Shown here: in pieces, positions 34,444 through 42,778 of the stretch | How positions within the stretch are numbered: position 1 is the first letter of the stretch | Layout of the letters: each line of letters opens with the position of its first letter | Source of the DNA: Planctomycetota bacterium | GTDB lineage: Bacteria > Planctomycetota > UBA8742 > UBA2392 | Direction: 5' to 3' | Assembly (NCBI GenBank): GCA_020425605.1 | Contig: JAGQRH010000016.1 | Location: forward strand, 1 to 64,000 | DNA: 64,000 bases | The notes under the pieces: generated by a model | What the model was told of the DNA's origin: nothing | Databases searched by the model: none | Seen by the model: the letters and a program-made list of their open reading frames with translations, nothing else | Translations under genes and position numbers: made by a program

Positions 34444-35013
34444 CTATGTGTCAACGTTTTGGGCAACGGGCGCTGGGCCGATTTTGACTGATATCAACAT
34501 ATCGGTCAGCGCACGCATGCCGGCCAGCAACCCGACTGCCGCAGACACAACGCAAAGTGCCCTCGGCGTACTCCCCAGCCAGGCACTGAGATCAAAGCCG
34601 CCCATCGTGGCAAACGGCAGTGTGAGTAACGCCAGGCTTGCTGCGGAAGTCAGCACGCGGCGAAGCGTCTCACCTGAATACAGCTTCAACGGCACCCCCC
34701 GGGCCATGCTGACTGTCTGCATACCGCTGGCAAACAGGGCGTACAGGACAATCGCGACAGTCAGCATCAGGGCATACGGCTGGTAAGCTGCAACGCCAAG
34801 CGCCGGCAGCCATTCGGCTGCACCGCGCCATGCGCGATCCATTGGAAGGTTGAAGCGTGAGCGGGCCTGCAGCAATCCGACTGCATCCGAAACACCGGCC
34901 GCCACTGCACCCGGGCCGGCAAGCCAGACCGTTTCGAAGTATGCGCCGGCAAGCAGCGCGGCCACGCCGATCACTGCAAAGGTAAACCGGAAATGAAGCA
35001 GGCGCCTTGACAT
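34444..35013 (-). CDS. Multi-pass membrane protein, hypothetical
   Basis: Unknown 189-residue protein with about four hydrophobic helices (FAVIGVAALLAGAYFETVWL, ALMLTVAIVLYALFASGM, VLTSAASLALLTLPFA, LCVVSAAVGLLAGMRAL). The start at 35013 (MSRRLLHF) places a positively charged N-terminus before the first helix. A longer upstream frame would cross the divergent MobB-like gene and is not credible. No conserved motif was recognised. Confidence 0.6.
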   Translation of the reverse strand: MSRRLLHFRFTFAVIGVAALLAGAYFETVWLAGPGAVAAGVSDAVGLLQARSRFNLPMDRAWRGAAEWLPALGVAAYQPYALMLTVAIVLYALFASGMQTVSMARGVPLKLYSGETLRRVLTSAASLALLTLPFATMGGFDLSAWLGSTPRALCVVSAAVGLLAGMRALTDMLISVKIGPAPVAQNVDT

Positions 35014-35076
35014 CGTGGGCAGATTGGACGAACGCCGGGCCCCGGTCAACTGTGCGCAATATGCTAGACTCAGGCG

Positions 35077-35763
35077 ATGGACGGAATGAAGCCGATCATC
35101 ATCGCAGCGCCCAGCGCGAATTGCGGCAAGACCGAACTGGCTTGCCGCCTGATTGCCGGGCTGAAGGGCGCCCAGGCGCTGAAGATCACACGCTTTCACC
35201 GCGAGTCGCATTGCCCAGTTCATGGCGTCGATGACCATGGAGACGACAACTGTGACGGTTGCGCCCCCGCCCCTTCGGGCTTCGAGCTTGTAGAGGACCC
35301 GGCCGTACTCAATACCCCGGGCAAAGACTCCGACCGGATGCTCAAAGCCGGGGCAAATCCCGTGCTGTGGCTGAGGGCTGCCCCGCATGTATTTGAATAC
35401 GCCCTAAAGGCGGCAATGAAGCGGTTTGACGCCGCCCGACCACTGGTACTGGAAGGCAACTCGGCCGCAACCGTCGGCAGCCTCCCCGGTACCGTGGTGC
35501 TGATCTGGCCCCAAAAGACCCGCGGCGTAAAAACCAGCGTGATGCCGGCTTTGAAACGCGCAGACGTTCTGGTGCTCGTGGAGGCGGTGGATAGCCCGAA
35601 GCGGCGCTGGCCGAACACGCTCAAACAGGCATTGGCCAGGAATGGACTGGAACAAACTGACCTGCCGGAGCCGTTCTGGCTGAAGGCGGACTGGTGGCGC
35701 GACTCCGGCGGATCGGGCGAAAGTGCCCTGCTGGAGCGGCTGGAAGTGGCCCTCCACGCCTGA
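35077..35763 (+). CDS. MobB-like P-loop NTPase
   Basis: Small P-loop protein, 228 residues, close in layout to MobB, a GTP-binding accessory protein of molybdopterin guanine dinucleotide synthesis. The Walker A region is AAPSANCGKTELACRL (residues 9-24), followed by a histidine/cysteine-rich loop (FHRESHCPVHG, DNCDGC) and NTPGKDSDRMLKAGA, a MobB signature. A metal site in the loop is possible. A -10-like TAGACT (35065-35070) ends six bases before the ATG and no ribosome-binding site is visible, suggesting a leaderless start. MoaC is encoded 4 kb away; a molybdenum role is plausible. Confidence 0.65.
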   Translation: MDGMKPIIIAAPSANCGKTELACRLIAGLKGAQALKITRFHRESHCPVHGVDDHGDDNCDGCAPAPSGFELVEDPAVLNTPGKDSDRMLKAGANPVLWLRAAPHVFEYALKAAMKRFDAARPLVLEGNSAATVGSLPGTVVLIWPQKTRGVKTSVMPALKRADVLVLVEAVDSPKRRWPNTLKQALARNGLEQTDLPEPFWLKADWWRDSGGSGESALLERLEVALHA

Positions 35764-35917
35764 AATCGCCAACGCCTATATTGCACAGATTGTTTAGGGG
35801 TGGTAAATTTGCGGATTGGGCTTGCTTGCCGCAGGAAGATTAGCACCCTCATACCCATTCGTTGGACGGAGTGTGAGTCCTGTCAAAGACTCAGACACCG
35901 ATTGAAAGTCAGGAATC

Positions 35918-36367
35918 ATGATTCAGACAACCCGCAGGGAGCTTGATGTACCCATCGACACCCGGTCGTTGGCGCCCCTGCGCGAATTCGTACGCGAAGT
36001 GCTATCCGAGGGCAAGCTTGCCGCCAAGGCCAGCCGCCAGGTCGTAATTGCCATCGACGAGGCCTGCAGCAGCATCATCCTGAATGCCAAAGAGCACGGC
36101 GCCAACGGCAACCTTCGCCTGCTGATCGACATCGACCCCACCCGCGTAAAGATCAACATCGCAGACACCGCCAACGACTACGACGTCGGCGAAGTGACCC
36201 GCGAAGAGCTGCTGAAGGAATTTACCCGCAGCAAAAAGAACGAGCTCGGCACGTTCCTGATTCGCCGGGTGATGGACGAGTTCACCTACATCTTCCGCAA
36301 GGGCTTCCAGAGCGAGATCGAGATGATCAAGTTCCTGTACGAGAACCAGGAAGAGCAGTCCAACTGA
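35918..36367 (+). CDS. RsbW-like anti-sigma factor / ATP-binding protein
   Basis: GHKL-fold ATPase of the RsbW/SpoIIAB family, 149 residues, that sequesters a sigma factor or phosphorylates an antagonist. The N-box region VVIAIDEACSSIILNAKEHGA matches the family. The G1-type segment has weaker glycines (INIADTANDYDVG), so nucleotide binding may be altered. LGTFLIRRVMDEFTYIF is the usual C-terminal block. AGGA precedes the ATG. No sigma factor or STAS partner is adjacent. Confidence 0.85.
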   Translation: MIQTTRRELDVPIDTRSLAPLREFVREVLSEGKLAAKASRQVVIAIDEACSSIILNAKEHGANGNLRLLIDIDPTRVKINIADTANDYDVGEVTREELLKEFTRSKKNELGTFLIRRVMDEFTYIFRKGFQSEIEMIKFLYENQEEQSN

Positions 36368-36390
36368 GTCGATCGTTGATTGTTCATAGT

Positions 36391-36423
36391 CGATGGCTGC
36401 GGAAACGCGGCCATCGTTCATTT
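36391..36423 (+). terminator. Hairpin after RsbW-like gene
   Basis: CGATGGC and GCCATCG pair with an inner GCG-GAAA-CGC stem and tetraloop (36391-36416), followed by TTCATTT. It is 24 bases past the stop codon. Confidence 0.6.
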
Positions 36424-36427
36424 GCGG

Positions 36428-36462
36428 ACCATTGACCATCTACCATCGACCATCGACCATTG
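36428..36462 (+). repeat. Five tandem heptamers before a deacetylase start
   Basis: Five copies of the 7-base unit ACCATYG (one as ACCATCT) run without gaps and end four bases before the ATG of the polysaccharide deacetylase gene. They occupy the position of the ribosome-binding site, and no other such site is visible. Confidence 0.75.
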
Positions 36463-36466
36463 CCCC

Positions 36467-37279
36467 ATGATCAAGGCCATCTTCATCAAGGTCGTCGCCA
36501 TTGCCGGCATCGCGGCGTCGCTGCGCTTTGGCCAGGGCGCGGATGGCTGGATTGCGGCCGGGGTGATCTTCACCCTGACGCTTGCCTGGATCAGCTGGGG
36601 CGTCTTCAACGTGAACTCCAGCCTGTGGGCCGACACGGTCTGGCGCGCACCCGAGCCGGTGAAGGCCGTCGCGCTGACTTTCGACGACGGCCCGGACGCG
36701 CGCTTCACACAGCAGATCCTGGAAGTCCTCGCGGACAAGGGTGTAAAGGCATGCTTCTTCAGCGTCGGCAGCCGGGTGATCGACAACCCGGACATCACCC
36801 ATGCGATCCACCAGCAGGGTCACATGCTCGGAAACCACAGCGAGTCCCACGCAATGTGGATCAACTTCAGCCTGCACAAACGCCTGCGCCGGGAAGTACG
36901 CGACACCAACGCCGCGATTAAGCAGGCTGCCGGGGTCGTGCCGCGCTTTTACCGCGCGCCGCACGGCTTCAAGAACCCGGCACTCGGCGACATCCTCGCG
37001 CAGGAGGGCATGCTTGCCGTCGGCTGGCAGGTACGCGGATTTGACGCCGTCAGCGGCAACGCGGCAAAGATCGCCGAGCGCGTCGTGGACGGGGCCAAAG
37101 GCGGCGGAGTCATCTTGCTGCACGATGGCGCGGGATTGCAGGGCAGTGACGACCGCAGCGCAACGGTTGACGCCCTGCCGGTCATCATCGACGGCCTGCG
37201 CGCCAAGGGCCTTGAAATTGTGCGCCTGGACGAGTTGCTCAAGATCGACGCATACCTCAAGTCGGAAGAGGCCGCGTAA
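36467..37279 (+). CDS. Polysaccharide deacetylase family protein
   Basis: NodB-homology carbohydrate esterase, removing acetyl groups from an amino-sugar polymer at the membrane. The 270-residue protein has two N-terminal hydrophobic segments (residues 1-50). The NodB domain follows: TFDDGP (motif 1, about 68-73), HSESH (motif 2), RAPHG (motif 3), a GWQVRGFDA segment, and ILLHDG (motif 5). All metal and catalytic residues are present. The start at 36467 is set by the membrane segment; there is a run of heptamers instead of a ribosome-binding site. Confidence 0.9.
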   Translation: MIKAIFIKVVAIAGIAASLRFGQGADGWIAAGVIFTLTLAWISWGVFNVNSSLWADTVWRAPEPVKAVALTFDDGPDARFTQQILEVLADKGVKACFFSVGSRVIDNPDITHAIHQQGHMLGNHSESHAMWINFSLHKRLRREVRDTNAAIKQAAGVVPRFYRAPHGFKNPALGDILAQEGMLAVGWQVRGFDAVSGNAAKIAERVVDGAKGGGVILLHDGAGLQGSDDRSATVDALPVIIDGLRAKGLEIVRLDELLKIDAYLKSEEAA

Positions 37280-37347
37280 CCTGCCAGAAATTCGGCATTC
37301 AAGCGCTGGGCTCAGCGGCGTACCATCGCCGACGGAAGGAGACTGCC

Positions 37348-38064
37348 ATGCGACACTGGATACTTGCCCTGTTGATGATCGCGACATTCACGCCGCTCGC
37401 CCTCGCGCAGGATGCGCCAAAGAAGGAAGACGCGCCCGCCAAGTCCGACGACAAGAAAGAAGAGAAGACAGAACCGAAGAAAGAGACGCTGGAAGACCTG
37501 CTCAAGCGCATCGAGGACGCTCACAAGGAACACAAGGACTTCAAAGGCAACTTCACACAGACGAAGTACCTGCCGCTGTTTGACGACACCGTGGTCAGCA
37601 GCGGCCGATTTGTGTTCAAGAAGTCGGATCACGTGCGCTGGGAATACGAGAAGCCGCACAAGTCGATCCTGGTCGTAACCGGTGACACGGGCAAGAAATG
37701 GTCCGAAAGCACCGGCCGTGTTGAGGACTTCAAACTGGGTGATGACCGCGGACTCGACGCGGTAGTGAAGCAGCTGTTTACCTGGTTCAAAGGCGAGTTC
37801 ACCAAGCTGAAGGACGACTACGACGTCGAGATCGCCGAGCGCGACCCGGTGAAGCTGAGGATGACTCCGAAGAAGGACATCGTGAAGAAATTCATCGCGA
37901 CCATTGAGGTGAAGTTCACCAAGGGCGAAGACCAGATCGAGTCGGTCAAGATCGTTGAGCCGAAAGACGAAGAAGACCTCGACGCGGCCTACACGTTGTA
38001 CGAGTTCAAGGACACCAAGCTCGACAGCAACGTGAACGACAGCGAGTTTGAAATCAAGAAATGA
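37348..38064 (+). CDS. lolA: Outer-membrane lipoprotein carrier protein LolA-like
   Basis: Periplasmic shuttle that takes lipoproteins to the outer membrane. The 238-residue protein has a signal peptide (MRHWILALLMIATFTPLALA), an acidic/lysine-rich insert (22-50), and a LolA-type beta domain with FKGNFTQTKYLPLFDD, SSGRFVFKKSDHVRWEY and PHKSILVVTGD. These match the LolA pattern of an F-x-Q-x strand followed by G-x-x-W-x-Y. AAGGAG precedes the ATG. The many lipoproteins in this window would be its clients. Confidence 0.85.
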   Translation: MRHWILALLMIATFTPLALAQDAPKKEDAPAKSDDKKEEKTEPKKETLEDLLKRIEDAHKEHKDFKGNFTQTKYLPLFDDTVVSSGRFVFKKSDHVRWEYEKPHKSILVVTGDTGKKWSESTGRVEDFKLGDDRGLDAVVKQLFTWFKGEFTKLKDDYDVEIAERDPVKLRMTPKKDIVKKFIATIEVKFTKGEDQIESVKIVEPKDEEDLDAAYTLYEFKDTKLDSNVNDSEFEIKK

Positions 38065-38158
38065 AATCGGATTGGGAAGTTGGCGGAGGGAGCTGCCAGG
38101 AAACTTGAAGCCCAAAGCAGTTTCCCCAACTCCATGCCCGAAGCTCCCGCTTCCGTCC

Positions 38159-38186
38159 TTGACCTGTCAATGCAACTCGCTATCGT
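38159..38186 (+). promoter_or_regulatory. Promoter of the pheA leader
   Basis: TTGACC (38159-38164), a 16-bp spacer and TATCGT (38181-38186) lie about 20 bases before the leader peptide start. The position suits a transcript that begins near 38193 and runs through the leader, the terminator and pheA. Confidence 0.5.
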
Positions 38187-38204
38187 TCTTCGCCTGAGAC
38201 AACC

Positions 38205-38276
38205 ATGAACCGTACGCCGAACATCTTCGCACTCTACGCCTACTACTTTGGTGGGCGCGGGCGTGCGTATGGCTAA
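38205..38276 (+). CDS. Aromatic-amino-acid leader peptide (23 residues)
   Basis: A short open frame reads MNRTPNIFALYAYYFGGRGR and then AYG, stop TAA. Six of its 23 residues are Phe or Tyr, four of them clustered at 38235-38249 (Tyr, Ala, Tyr, Tyr, Phe). It is followed 22 bases later by an intrinsic terminator and then by pheA. This is the layout of amino-acid attenuation leaders such as that of enteric pheA. Expected behaviour: when charged tRNA-Phe or tRNA-Tyr is short, ribosomes stall at these codons and GCGGGC (38257-38262) can pair with GCCCGC of the terminator, letting transcription continue. Confidence 0.75.
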   Translation: MNRTPNIFALYAYYFGGRGRAYG

Positions 38277-38298
38277 CGGTGGCTGACCGAACCAACGC

Positions 38299-38331
38299 AA
38301 GGCCCGCTCCGACGAGCGGGCCTTTTCTTTT
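38299..38331 (+). terminator. Attenuator terminator before pheA
   Basis: A perfect 9-bp stem (GGCCCGCTC at 38301-38309, GAGCGGGCC at 38314-38322, extended by two A-T pairs) with a CGAC loop is followed by TTTTCTTTT. It lies between the leader peptide and the pheA ribosome-binding site, so it must be overcome to express the operon. Confidence 0.9.
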
Positions 38332-38348
38332 GTCCACAGGAGATTGAG

Positions 38349-38960
38349 ATGAAAACCGGAGACTCACGACGATACGTCCGCGTCGCCTATCAGGGCGGTC
38401 CGGGCAGCCATTCCGAACGCGCCGGGCTGACACTGCTGAAAGAACGATTTACCGGCTGGCCCTTCGCAAGCTTCGCCGATGCAGCGGCGGCGCTCGCGAA
38501 CGCCCAGGCGGACCTGCTGCTTCTCCCGATTCACAACAGCACAACGGGCGACATCGGCGATGCACTCGAGGCAGCAAAAGTATTCATCAGCCTCGGCGAG
38601 ATCGAGCTTCCTGTTGAACACTACCTGCTGGGCGTGCCCGGCGTGCGCCGCAACGAGCTGCGTGTCGCGTGGGCGCACCCGCAGGTGGGAATGCAGTGCC
38701 GTGGCTGGATCGAGCGATCGGGTCTCGAAGTGCGCATTGTCGATGACGGCGCGCGCCGCGCACCCGATTTTCTGGCCAGCAATCTGCGGCACGTTGGCGT
38801 GCTGGGGCCGATCGGGATCGGGACCGCGACGGGTCTATACCCACTCGAAGGACCGATCCAGGACCGTGCGGACAACCGCACCACATTCAGGCTGCTCGCA
38901 CGGGCGGGCGGCAATACGAAGACCATCAGCGCGCATATGCGCGAGGAAGTGCTGACATGA
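38349..38960 (+). CDS. pheA: Prephenate dehydratase, no regulatory ACT domain
   Basis: Converts prephenate to phenylpyruvate in phenylalanine synthesis. The 203-residue protein covers only the catalytic domain: VAYQGGPGSHSERAG (phosphate-binding start), LPIHNSTTGDIGDAL, WAHPQVGMQCRGW, and DRADNRTTFRLL, which contains the catalytic threonine position of the N-x-T-x-F motif. The usual C-terminal ACT domain for Phe feedback is absent. It overlaps the next gene by four bases (ATGA). Transcription appears to be controlled by the Phe/Tyr leader upstream, which could replace allosteric control. Confidence 0.88.
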   Translation: MKTGDSRRYVRVAYQGGPGSHSERAGLTLLKERFTGWPFASFADAAAALANAQADLLLLPIHNSTTGDIGDALEAAKVFISLGEIELPVEHYLLGVPGVRRNELRVAWAHPQVGMQCRGWIERSGLEVRIVDDGARRAPDFLASNLRHVGVLGPIGIGTATGLYPLEGPIQDRADNRTTFRLLARAGGNTKTISAHMREEVLT

Positions 38961-40123
38961 CAACCGGAACCATTACCCCCGAGGCAAGACGCGCCGGAGA
39001 CGATTTTCTCGTCTTCGGCGCGCTCCGCGCCTCGATCAATCGAATCGATGAACGACTACTTCAACTGCTGGCAGAACGCGCGAAAGTCGCAACCGACATC
39101 GGGCTAGCCAAGCGCATGACCAACCGCCCGATCCACGACGCCCCGCGCGAGGAAGACCACGCGAACAAACTCTGCAGTATCGGTGAATCGCTTGGACTGC
39201 CGTCGCATGTTGTTCGCGACCTCTACCGGGTGCTCGCGAGGCAAGGGTTTGGCGCACAACTGGAATCGCAATCGGAGGCAACACCACGAGCCACGCCCGC
39301 GAACTCTGAGTCGTTCCGCCTCGCGCGCATCGAACCCGGCCGCTCCCCCACCATCGTGCAGGTCGGCGAGGCACAGATTGGTGGCGGCCTGTTTGAAGTA
39401 ATCGGTGGCCCATGCGCCGTGGAAAGCGAGCAGCAGATCCACCTTGCCGCTGACCATGCACGCGCGGCAGGCGTGCGCATCCTGCGCGGCGGCGCATTCA
39501 AGCCACGCACCAGCCCGTACGACTTTCAGGGTCACGGGCTGAAGGGCCTGCGCTGGCTGGCCGACGCTGCCCACTCGCGCGGCATGGCTGTCGTCACCGA
39601 AGTGCTCGACCCGGCCGACGCTGGTGCAGTCGCAGAACATGCGGAGCTTCTGCAGATCGGCGCGCGCAACATGCAGAACGCTCCGCTGCTGCGTGCCGCG
39701 GCCCGCACCGGCCGGCCGATCCTGCTGAAGCGCGGCCCGTCGGCCGGCATCCGCGAGTGGCTTTGCGCCGCCGAGTACATTCTGCTGGAGGGCAACTCGC
39801 AGGTCATCCTGTGTGAGCGCGGCCTGCGCACGTTCGAGAGCGAAACGCGCAATACACTTGACCTGTCAAGTGTTGCCGCCCTGCGCGAGTTGACTCATCT
39901 GCCGGTGATTGTGGATCCCAGCCATGCGGCCGGGCGGGATGAGTTGATTCGCCCGCTGTGCCGTGCGGCACACGCGGTGGGCGCCGACGGCGTGATCGTC
40001 GAGATGCACCCCTGCCGTGGTGAGGCAATGTGTGACAAGCGCCAGGCGCTCAGTCCGAGCCAGCTAAGATCGATCACGAAGGACGTGCATCTTGTGCAAA
40101 CGATGCGTGATGCCAGATCGTGA
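38957..40123 (+). CDS. Chorismate mutase-DAHP synthase fusion
   Basis: Bifunctional enzyme of aromatic amino-acid synthesis, 388 residues. Residues 20-100 are an AroQ-type chorismate mutase helix bundle (INRIDERLLQLLAERAKVA). Residues 125-380 are a class I (AroA/KdsA-like) 3-deoxy-7-phosphoheptulonate synthase with GGPCAVESE, GGAFKPRTSPYDFQG, LKRGPSAG, CERGLRTFE, VDPSHAAG and VEMHP. The mutase domain can serve as a regulatory module in such fusions. It overlaps pheA by ATGA and is thus coupled to it, under the same attenuator. A perfect 14-bp hairpin follows. Confidence 0.93.
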   Translation: MTTGTITPEARRAGDDFLVFGALRASINRIDERLLQLLAERAKVATDIGLAKRMTNRPIHDAPREEDHANKLCSIGESLGLPSHVVRDLYRVLARQGFGAQLESQSEATPRATPANSESFRLARIEPGRSPTIVQVGEAQIGGGLFEVIGGPCAVESEQQIHLAADHARAAGVRILRGGAFKPRTSPYDFQGHGLKGLRWLADAAHSRGMAVVTEVLDPADAGAVAEHAELLQIGARNMQNAPLLRAAARTGRPILLKRGPSAGIREWLCAAEYILLEGNSQVILCERGLRTFESETRNTLDLSSVAALRELTHLPVIVDPSHAAGRDELIRPLCRAAHAVGADGVIVEMHPCRGEAMCDKRQALSPSQLRSITKDVHLVQTMRDARS

Positions 40124-40135
40124 GTCGCATAACGT

Positions 40136-40168
40136 CTTGGGAGATCACGTCGAGCGTGATCTCCCAAG
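40136..40168 (+). terminator. Perfect 14-bp hairpin after the aromatic operon
   Basis: CTTGGGAGATCACG (40136-40149) and CGTGATCTCCCAAG (40155-40168) pair perfectly around TCGAG. There is no T-run, but it starts 13 bases beyond the stop codon. The 220 bases that follow to the next gene contain two further short hairpins, TTGACAA words and no gene. Confidence 0.55.
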
Positions 40169-40389
40169 CGCGATTCCTGGTAGCTCAGTTATCTGTCTTT
40201 TTGATGGATTTGTTGACAATTGCCGGATATGGTTGGGAGGGCAGGAACGCTCGTTGTAAGGGGGTTAAAGGCCTCAGGTTGGGCCTTTCACCCAAGTTGC
40301 CACACTATTGTCACAACCAGCTTTTGGCTGGAAATCACCGGACAAATTGACAACATCATTCACTTTCCTGGGTCGTCGGGAGTCACTGC

Positions 40390-40800
40390 ATGAACGCACG
40401 CCAGAGCATCATCCTCCTCATCGAAGAAGACTCCGAGTCCGCCTCCCAGTCCCGCCAGTTGATTGAAGGCCTCGGCGCAACCTGTCATCCCGTTTCCAGT
40501 CTCGAAGCGGCCGAACAGATCCTCAAGCACAACGCGCCGGATGTAGTGGTCGTGGACTACAGCCTTCCCGACGGCAGCGGCATTGACCTGATCGGCATCC
40601 TGCGCCAGAGCATGGAACATCGCAGCACCCCGATCATCCTGCTGACCGGCGAAATCGACGCCCATGAGCTTGAGCGCGCCGTGATGATGGGCATCTACGC
40701 ATTCCTGGCCAAGCCGTTTTCACCACAGGAATTCACCAAACTTGTGCAATCCGCGATCGCCGAAGAGGCCGGGCGCGTGCGCAACGACAACGGCAAGTAG
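40390..40800 (+). CDS. Single-domain response regulator
   Basis: Receiver-only protein (136 residues) that relays phosphate from an unknown kinase. The acidic pocket is Glu12, Glu13 and Asp14, the phospho-acceptor is Asp56 in VVVVDYSLPDG, with Thr86 in LLTGE and Lys108 in AKPFSP. No output domain is present. GGGAG lies before the ATG. A clear terminator follows, so it is monocistronic; no histidine kinase gene adjoins it. Confidence 0.9.
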   Translation: MNARQSIILLIEEDSESASQSRQLIEGLGATCHPVSSLEAAEQILKHNAPDVVVVDYSLPDGSGIDLIGILRQSMEHRSTPIILLTGEIDAHELERAVMMGIYAFLAKPFSPQEFTKLVQSAIAEEAGRVRNDNGK

Positions 40801-40815
40801 CCTCGATCGATCTTT

Positions 40816-40850
40816 AAGCCTCGTGCCCCTGCATGGCACGAGGCTTTCTT
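40816..40850 (+). terminator. Intrinsic terminator after response regulator
   Basis: AAGCCTCGTGCC (40816-40827) and GGCACGAGGCTT (40835-40846) form a 12-bp perfect stem around a 7-base loop, followed by TTCTTCT. Confidence 0.88.
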
Positions 40851-40880
40851 CTATTATCCCTGCCGGAAAAGGAGCCGTTC

Positions 40881-42380
40881 ATGCTTCCCTGGTGGGCTTG
40901 GGTCTTAATCGTGATCGGGGTGCTGCTGGTCGGCACGACCCTGATTGACGTGTTCCAGCGCAAACACTCCATCATGCGGAACTACCCATTCTTCGGGCGC
41001 TTCCGCTACCTGTTCGAGGCGCTGGGCCCACCGCTGCGCCAGTACATCGTCACCAGCGACCTCGTTGAGCGCCCCTTCAACCGCCTGCAGCGCACCTGGG
41101 CATATCGTGCCTCCAAGGGCGAGTTGAACGCCATGCCGTTCGGTACGCAGCTTGACCTCGAGCAGCCGGGCGTAATCAAGTTCAACCCGTCGGCCTTTCC
41201 GACCTACGACGTTGGCGCCAAAGACGACTGCGAGCCGATCGTGCTTGGCAAGAATCGCGCGCAGCCGTACGGGGTAAAGCACGTCGCCAACGTCTCCGGC
41301 ATGAGCTACGGCTCGCTCAGCAAGAATGCCGTGATGGCGCTCAGCGAAGGCGTCGCGCTGGCCGGCGGCTACATGAATACCGGCGAAGGCGGCTGCAGCC
41401 CGTACCACCTGCAGGGCGGCGGCGACATCATGTTCCAGCTCGGAACCGGAAAGTTCGGCTGCCGCACGGCTGACGGCAAGTTCGATCCGGACAAGTTCAA
41501 GAAGCTTTGCGAAAACCCGCAGATCAAGGCGATTGAGCTGAAGCTCAGCCAGGGCGCCAAACCGGGCAAGGGCGGCGTGCTGCCGAAAGAAAAGATCAGC
41601 AGGGAAATCAGCGACATCCGCGGCGTGCCCATGGGCGAGGATTGCCACTCGCCCAACCGGCACATTGAAGTCAACGACGTCGACTCGCTGATGGAATTCG
41701 TCGACAGGCTGCGCACACTTTCCGGCGGCAAGCCGGTCGGCTTCAAGACAGTCCTCGGCGGCGAAGAGTTCATCCGCGATGTCGCCCGCTACATCGCTGA
41801 GCACGATGACGGGCCGGATTTCATCACGATCGACGGCGCTGAAGGCGGCACCGGTGCGGCGCCGATGTCGCTGTCGGACCACATGGGCCTCGGGCTGCAG
41901 GAAGCGCTGGTCATCGCCGACAACCACCTGCGCGAGGCTGGCGCCCGCAAGAAGGTCATGGTCATCGGCTCAGGCCGTTGCATCACCGGCGCGGAAGTCG
42001 CGATCGCGCTCGGCCTCGGCGCGGACCTGGTTCACATCGCGCGCGGATTCATGTTCGCGCTCGGCTGCATCCAGGCGTTGCTGTGCGACACCAACCACTG
42101 CCCCACCGGCGTGGCTACCAACAGTCCGTGGCTGCAGCGCGGGCTCGTGCCGAGCGAGAAGAAAGTCCGCGTGGCCAATTACCTGCACGCGATCCACCAC
42201 GACGTGATGATGATCGTCCGCGCGCTCGGCGTGACCCACCCGCAGGACATCGGGCGTCACCACATGAGCATGATCGTGGAGCCCGGCCGGCGCGTGGCAC
42301 TGACCGAGATCTACCCGACTACCATGAAGGCCTTCCACGAAACCCGCGTCATCCGCCGCGACAAGATGCCCGCAGCGTAG
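40881..42380 (+). CDS. FMN-binding glutamate synthase family protein
   Basis: 499-residue flavoprotein related to the central and FMN domains of glutamate synthase large subunit, but stand-alone. An N-terminal membrane helix (PWWAWVLIVIGVLLVG) anchors it. The catalytic domain shows SGMSYGSLSKNAVMALS, NTGEGGCSPYH, ELKLSQGAKPGKGG, ITIDGAEGGTGAAP, and the cysteines in HCPTGVATNSPWLQRGL, typical of an iron-sulfur site. The physiological reaction is uncertain; such proteins occur widely without a glutaminase domain. AAAAGGAG precedes the ATG at 40881. Confidence 0.9.
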   Translation: MLPWWAWVLIVIGVLLVGTTLIDVFQRKHSIMRNYPFFGRFRYLFEALGPPLRQYIVTSDLVERPFNRLQRTWAYRASKGELNAMPFGTQLDLEQPGVIKFNPSAFPTYDVGAKDDCEPIVLGKNRAQPYGVKHVANVSGMSYGSLSKNAVMALSEGVALAGGYMNTGEGGCSPYHLQGGGDIMFQLGTGKFGCRTADGKFDPDKFKKLCENPQIKAIELKLSQGAKPGKGGVLPKEKISREISDIRGVPMGEDCHSPNRHIEVNDVDSLMEFVDRLRTLSGGKPVGFKTVLGGEEFIRDVARYIAEHDDGPDFITIDGAEGGTGAAPMSLSDHMGLGLQEALVIADNHLREAGARKKVMVIGSGRCITGAEVAIALGLGADLVHIARGFMFALGCIQALLCDTNHCPTGVATNSPWLQRGLVPSEKKVRVANYLHAIHHDVMMIVRALGVTHPQDIGRHHMSMIVEPGRRVALTEIYPTTMKAFHETRVIRRDKMPAA

Positions 42381-42386
42381 ACGGTT

Positions 42387-42668
42387 CTACGCCGCCGGGC
42401 GGCGGCGCCTAAGGACGCCCGTGAGGCTCCAGCGTTTCGACGGGCGACGATTCGGGCCGGTGAAGTTTCGGTCGCGCAGTCCGTTGGCAAAGTCGGAATG
42501 CTCGACTCGCGTCAGCACACACCAGGCGCGTCCGTCTACGATTTCGTCCGGGTTACGAAGGCGCTCAACCCGGGCGGGGTATCCGTTGGCGTGAATCAGG
42601 TCGCGAAGATATTCGGCGTCTTGCTCAATCAGGGGCGCGCCGATGCGCACCCAAACTTGCGGGGCCAC
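42387..42668 (-). CDS. Small DUF2007-like protein
   Basis: 93-residue protein whose core, VRIGAPLIEQDAEYLRDLIHANGYPARV, is clearly paralogous to the N-terminus of the protein at 42988-43512. The pattern resembles the DUF2007 (putative signal-transducing) family, which has an alpha/beta fold. The start is GTG at 42668 with GGAGAA upstream. A basic C-terminal tail (NRRPSKRW) follows. Function is unknown; its neighbours are tatA and its paralogue. Confidence 0.7.
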   Translation of the reverse strand: MAPQVWVRIGAPLIEQDAEYLRDLIHANGYPARVERLRNPDEIVDGRAWCVLTRVEHSDFANGLRDRNFTGPNRRPSKRWSLTGVLRRRRPAA

Positions 42669-42778
42669 TGCAGTTCTCCAATGCCCATTAGGGGCACGCG
42701 CACATTATATCCACACCCGGAATCCTGTCATCGCCACGAGCGGCGGGGGCGAGTCGATGCCGCATACCGCGGCTGGGG

